The position numbers and the translations under genes were made by a program. Positions 60,256 through 64,000 of a stretch of 64,000 nucleotides of DNA are shown here, piece after piece. The stretch covers positions 1,426,001 through 1,490,000 of the forward strand of contig JIAB01000001.1 in assembly GCA_000687975.1 (NCBI GenBank), given 5' to 3'. How positions within the stretch are numbered: the stretch's first letter is position 1; every line of letters begins with the position of its first letter. Below the pieces are notes generated by a model, which was given only the letters and a program-made list of their open reading frames with translations, searched no databases and was not told where the DNA came from. Source of the DNA: Lachnospiraceae bacterium AC2031 (GTDB lineage Bacteria; Bacillota; Clostridia; Lachnospirales; Lachnospiraceae).

Positions 60256-61080
60256 TCACACTTTTTCATAACCAAGTGATTTAGCAAGTTTCATTATCAT
60301 ATTTCTCAAATCCTTTGTGTTGATTGGTAGCCTCCCTGTCTCAAAAGTCCATATTAATCTGTCACACTGATAGAATCCACACTCCTCATACTTTCTCATC
60401 TTTAAAAACGCATCATTTCTGTAATCCATATCATCCATCATCCCAAAGTGTTCCCAATATATCTCTCGCCTATTTTTTATATCAAGCACAGTAAAGTCAG
60501 GATGAATCGTCCACGCCCCAAACTTAAGAGGTTTCTCATATAGAAATGGTATCTGCATCTCATCAAGCATGTCAGCAATTATCATCTCCGATTTCGACCG
60601 AACTCGAACTCCTTTTCTAGTGTAAAACTCTGGAGAGTCATCCTTAAATGGCATTTTTTCATATATCTGTCCTTTCCATTCTTGAATAAAATGCACATCA
60701 TGGCAGTATGCAGGGGTTACTAAGATATATTTTCCTCGACTCATATTTTCCTCAACCCAATTAAATGGATCTCCTGACCATGTTTCTTTTAGCACATTCA
60801 GGCATTTTATATCATGTTGTAATATCCCTGATAGTTTCTCATAATACTCAATTTGAGCTAAAGTTTTTGCTTCATCCATCCGCTCTTTCCCTATATATTC
60901 TCTTTCCCTTTGGGGGCCATTCCACCTAATGTAATACTGATATGCATTTCCATGTTTTGCCGCATGCAATCTTGATCCATCTGGCACTTTCTTTTTTAAT
61001 TCCGTTAATTCTGTCGACACCTTGTCATAATAATTCTGGAATAAAACCATCATACTTTCTAAATCTTCAATCCATATCAT
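60256..61080 (-). CDS. PD-(D/E)XK-type nuclease-like protein
   Basis: Protein of 274 aa. The C-terminal half shows RSKSEMIIADMLDE, YEKPLKFG, HPDFTVLDIKNRREIYWEHF and YEECGF, with E, D and E-x-H in the places of the nuclease triad. This is the pattern of a nuclease-like domain often found alone or with helicases. The N-terminal half is helical (ELTELKKKVPDGSRLHAAKH). The start lies 28 bp from repeat array B. Catalysis is inferred; the last position is His, not Lys. Confidence 0.65.
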   Translation of the reverse strand: MIWIEDLESMMVLFQNYYDKVSTELTELKKKVPDGSRLHAAKHGNAYQYYIRWNGPQREREYIGKERMDEAKTLAQIEYYEKLSGILQHDIKCLNVLKETWSGDPFNWVEENMSRGKYILVTPAYCHDVHFIQEWKGQIYEKMPFKDDSPEFYTRKGVRVRSKSEMIIADMLDEMQIPFLYEKPLKFGAWTIHPDFTVLDIKNRREIYWEHFGMMDDMDYRNDAFLKMRKYEECGFYQCDRLIWTFETGRLPINTKDLRNMIMKLAKSLGYEKV

Positions 61081-61107
61081 ATCGATGCTCCTTTCTAAAT
61101 CATGTAA

Positions 61108-61599
61108 GCAACACTTTCGACCTTTTGCATCTTATTTTGTTGCTTTTCTCTCATCTCTGTCACCTTGTTGCAATCGCCGCTACAACACTTTTTTCTTTTT
61201 ACGCCTTAGATTGTTGCTTTTTCTCCTCTATGTCGCCTTATTTCAATCTCTCTTACAACACTTTCTTGCTTTTACGCCTGATTTTGTGGCTTTTCCACCT
61301 CTACGCGGCCTGATTTCATACACTCAGGCAACACTTTCTTGCTTTTACGCCTGATTTTGTGGCTTTTCTACCTCTACACGGCCTGATTTCATCCACTCAG
61401 GCAACACTTTCTTGCTTTTACGCCTGATTTTGTGGCTTTTTCTCCTCTATGTCGCCTTATTTCAATCTCTCTTACAACACTTTCTTGCTTTTACGCCTGA
61501 TTTTGTGGCTTTTCTACCTCTACGCTGCCTGATTTCATCCACTCAGGCAACACTATCTTGTTTGTTTCCTTAATTTTGTTGCTTTCACCCTCCTGTTAT
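61108..61599. repeat. Tandem repeat array B (73-bp unit, seven copies)
   Basis: Units begin at 61108, 61182, 61255, 61328, 61401, 61474 and 61547 (spacings 74, 73, 73, 73, 73, 73). Unit pattern: GCAACACTTTCTTGC, then TTTTACGCCTGATTTTGTGGC, then a C/T-rich part ending CACTCAG. Neighbouring units are near-identical in the centre. It is related to array A in unit length, GCAACA start and TTTTGTKGC middle. No gene. Confidence 0.9.
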
Positions 61600-64000
61600 T
61601 CAATATTTAATTATTATTGCGCCTGTCTTGTCGGTACGATAGATTATGCTACCCACATCAGCAAGGCGATCCAGTGTTTCTGGGGATGGGTGGCCGTAGT
61701 TGTTGTATCGACCGCAGGATACAACAGTGAAGTCTGGTGATACCGCTTCCAGAAACTCTGGGCTACTGGAATACTTCGAACCATGGTGCGGGCACTTAAG
61801 GATAGTTACTGATGTACCATCCCCAGATGCTTCAAGACTTGAGGTGTCTTTTCCAGATGTATCACGTCTTGAGGTTTCATGACTTTCTTTCCAGGCAAGA
61901 TAGGTTTCGTCCCGCATGGCTTCGACAACATAAAGTTCAACCTCGCTGCTAATATCGCCCGTGTAAAGGACCTCGACACCACTATAGATGTAACTAAATA
62001 CAAGTGAGTAATCATTACCGCTATGCTCTATCTCCTCTCCTCCGCTAGGGTATAAAACATAGATTTTGTCATCGATCACATCGCCCTCACTTAGCTCCAA
62101 TAGTTTTGTTCCTTCCATCTTCTCCTTTCCTTTTTTTAATAACTCCTGCTGCGAAGATAAATCAGTAGTATTATCTCCAGAAAAGTTCAGCATAGATTCA
62201 GTGATTTCTCCAGACGAACTAAACATCGCTTCAAGAATATGAGCGTAGTTCTCGTCCACATCGGTATCTTTCGACACAGCTACATAGTCCACCTCGATGC
62301 CATAAAGTTCTTGGTTCTCCAGCAGGTACGCCACTCCACTCATGTGATCTAAGTCCATATGCGAAATAAATGCACAGTCCACCCTCGAGACACCGTAGTA
62401 CTTTAGTGCAGGAATTATTGTGTAATCCCCAACTCGCTCGTAGCTTGTTGAGCCCCCATCCACCATGTAACACCTGTCCCCTGTGCGTATGATTGATCCA
62501 TCCCCCTGTCCTACATCGAGAAATGTTATCCCCGCCGACATCTTATTAAGAAGCTTCACCCCGCCTATCTCTAACGCTGAAACAATTGCGAATGAAGCAA
62601 ACACAGCCACCAGCACATAACTACGCCAGCCCACATATTTGCTGAGGCGTTTACGAAATACCAACCAGGCTAATCTTTTTCTTTTTGCATTTTCCAGCTG
62701 ATTATTCTTTTTCTTTACTATTGACTCAATTGCTTCTGAATAATCTATATTCTCTTCCTTATCTGATTTCTTTAATTTCTGCTTATCGCCTGATTTCTTC
62801 GACTTCTCCTCTACGCTCTCGCCTTCTTCAGCACTCACACCTTCCTTCAGATTCTTCATAACAAGTATCTCATCCTCCAAATCCTTAACTCGCCTTTCAA
62901 ACCAAAAAGCGAACTCTTTCTTCCTCTTACTTAGTAGCAAATAGATACTAACTATCAACACTGCAATCAGAAGATACATCAATCCCATCTGCCATATTTC
63001 CACATGCCCAGTTATCACTATTGCACCTGGAATTGAAATGAACACACGGCACAGCCACTCGTAAAACTTCAGCAGCACATGACATCCCCAGACAAATGGC
63101 ATGCTGTACGGTCCCAGTATCGCAACCAACATTCCCATAGCCACAACAAAAGTTAATAGCGGAATGATGATAAGGTTCAGTAGCAGTGAAAAAACAGGCA
63201 CCTCATAGTAGGTCCGCATAATCAACGGCAGCATCCACAGGTTGATAGATATGGAGATTATCACACCCTCAACGAAGCCCTTGATTCGACCCTTTCTCCT
63301 AAGCTTCTTGATAAACTTAAAACTTCGCCTATCAAGCACCTGATGAATCAGCATCTCGCCCGTAACGACACCCATCACGGCCATGTAACTCATCAGCATG
63401 CCCGTGGAAAAGAGAGAGTCGGGATTGTGGATCACCATGATGAGAAGTGCCTCCACCATACTAGTTGGTAAATCCGGCGTCCTACCAACGAGAAATGCTA
63501 TCCTCCCTATGATCAGCATAAGAACAGCTCTCATTGTTGCGTCACTGAAGCCTGTCATTATTCCGTAAAGAACTGCCACGATCATGATGATCACCACTGC
63601 CTTGTTCTTTCTAACCTTTAGCCGAATAAGAAGCCACTCTAGTATGCTTGCTAAAAGACCAACGTGTAGTCCCGAAATAGCTAAGATATGGATAATTCCA
63701 CTTCGCTGATATAGAATCTTTGTTTCATTGCTGAGATCAGACTTATCTCCGAGAATCATAGTTTTTAATACTGCCTCATCAAAATCAACTTTTCCCTCAT
63801 TACTATGTCGTTCCTCATATTCAAGAAATGCCTCATCTATCCTCTCTGCCATCCAGCACTTCATATGGTAGAGTCCATTTACCACCCGATTCTTCTTTCC
63901 ACTTATCACTTCCGACTTCGACACATCCAGCTCATACCGTATCCCTTTTCCAGCATAGTACTGCTCCATGTCGAAGCTTCCCGGGTTTGTGCTTCCCGGA
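61600..64000 (-). CDS. comEC: DNA internalisation protein ComEC, partial (5' end outside window)
   Basis: Frame open to the right edge (about 800 residues visible). Competence channel domain with ILAISGLHVGL, many membrane segments, a charged linker, and a C-terminal metallo-beta-lactamase-like domain: DVGQGDGSI, ISHMDLDHMSG and PHHGSKYSSSPE. An ATG at 63969 is not the true start, because upstream codons (PGSTNPGSFD) belong to the ComEC N-terminal domain. It imports single-stranded DNA in transformation. With the ComEA-like gene, this hints at competence. Confidence 0.95.
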   Translation of the reverse strand, partial: PGSTNPGSFDMEQYYAGKGIRYELDVSKSEVISGKKNRVVNGLYHMKCWMAERIDEAFLEYEERHSNEGKVDFDEAVLKTMILGDKSDLSNETKILYQRSGIIHILAISGLHVGLLASILEWLLIRLKVRKNKAVVIIMIVAVLYGIMTGFSDATMRAVLMLIIGRIAFLVGRTPDLPTSMVEALLIMVIHNPDSLFSTGMLMSYMAVMGVVTGEMLIHQVLDRRSFKFIKKLRRKGRIKGFVEGVIISISINLWMLPLIMRTYYEVPVFSLLLNLIIIPLLTFVVAMGMLVAILGPYSMPFVWGCHVLLKFYEWLCRVFISIPGAIVITGHVEIWQMGLMYLLIAVLIVSIYLLLSKRKKEFAFWFERRVKDLEDEILVMKNLKEGVSAEEGESVEEKSKKSGDKQKLKKSDKEENIDYSEAIESIVKKKNNQLENAKRKRLAWLVFRKRLSKYVGWRSYVLVAVFASFAIVSALEIGGVKLLNKMSAGITFLDVGQGDGSIIRTGDRCYMVDGGSTSYERVGDYTIIPALKYYGVSRVDCAFISHMDLDHMSGVAYLLENQELYGIEVDYVAVSKDTDVDENYAHILEAMFSSSGEITESMLNFSGDNTTDLSSQQELLKKGKEKMEGTKLLELSEGDVIDDKIYVLYPSGGEEIEHSGNDYSLVFSYIYSGVEVLYTGDISSEVELYVVEAMRDETYLAWKESHETSRRDTSGKDTSSLEASGDGTSVTILKCPHHGSKYSSSPEFLEAVSPDFTVVSCGRYNNYGHPSPETLDRLADVGSIIYRTDKTGAIIIKY

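Noticed and set aside
61085-61354. Plus-strand frames through array B
   Set aside because: A 73-bp period is not a multiple of three, so the frame shifts from unit to unit; the translation is an artefact.
55141-61599. Possible CRISPR arrays in the two tandem repeat regions
   Set aside because: The whole 73-bp unit is repeated, with no unique spacers, and no cas gene is present.

Overview
The window looks like a chromosomal stretch of an anaerobic Firmicute of the family Lachnospiraceae. The evidence is moderate-to-low GC, strong AGGAGG-type ribosome sites, a SCIFF/ranthipeptide pair, an indolepyruvate ferredoxin oxidoreductase pair, a long (1077 aa) type-2 IleRS, and several secreted proteins sharing one Trp/Tyr-rich wall-binding module. 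The genus is not settled from sequence alone. No rRNA, tRNA, CRISPR or complete insertion sequence was seen.

Layout. 1-3 kb: an ABC-2 exporter operon (TetR regulator, ATPase, two permeases, the last running off the left edge) behind a 20-bp palindromic operator. 3.1-10.4 kb: a small and a giant (1961 aa) wall-binding secreted protein, convergent on a shared terminator. 10.4-17 kb: a signalling block with two LytS-type kinases, three response regulators (two with a SARP/BTAD-like output domain), a membrane protein, an orphan VirB2-like pilin and a 38-aa Cys-containing peptide. 17-19 kb: SCIFF maturase and precursor. 19-35 kb: housekeeping genes (glgP, ileS, DUF1858, hsp20 with CIRCE, mgtE, pyk, TPM-domain protein, cinA-like, SGNH hydrolase). 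35-39 kb: a second ABC-2 exporter operon. 39-50 kb: three more wall-binding secreted proteins, a NarL-type two-component pair and iorAB. 50-55 kb: an OmpR-type regulator, a ComEA-like lipoprotein, argB-argJ and an NrtR-like NUDIX regulator. 55-61.6 kb: an accessory segment bounded by two related arrays of about 73-bp tandem repeats. It holds a collapsed LysR / aldo-keto reductase / cupin locus, a P-loop kinase with a terminator in front of its start, a Rep_2-like protein lacking catalytic residues, two membrane proteins and a PD-(D/E)XK-type nuclease. The right edge is the 3' part of comEC.

The most interesting signal is at 10.4-14.8 kb. Three minus-strand promoters each carry two 7-bp direct repeats, 11 bp start to start, ending 8-9 bp before a perfect TATAAT. 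That is the geometry described for SARP activators, and SARP-like response regulators are encoded alongside. Two of these promoters, nearly identical and with almost equal leader lengths, drive the pilin-like gene and the Cys peptide; the third drives the regulator operon itself. This suggests a self-contained kinase/SARP system that controls a small secreted or membrane product. Other signals are the two 73-bp arrays, a 37-bp AATGAGTC palindrome family (seven copies), and a pair of hairpins with perfectly complementary 13-nt inner segments between two regulator genes.
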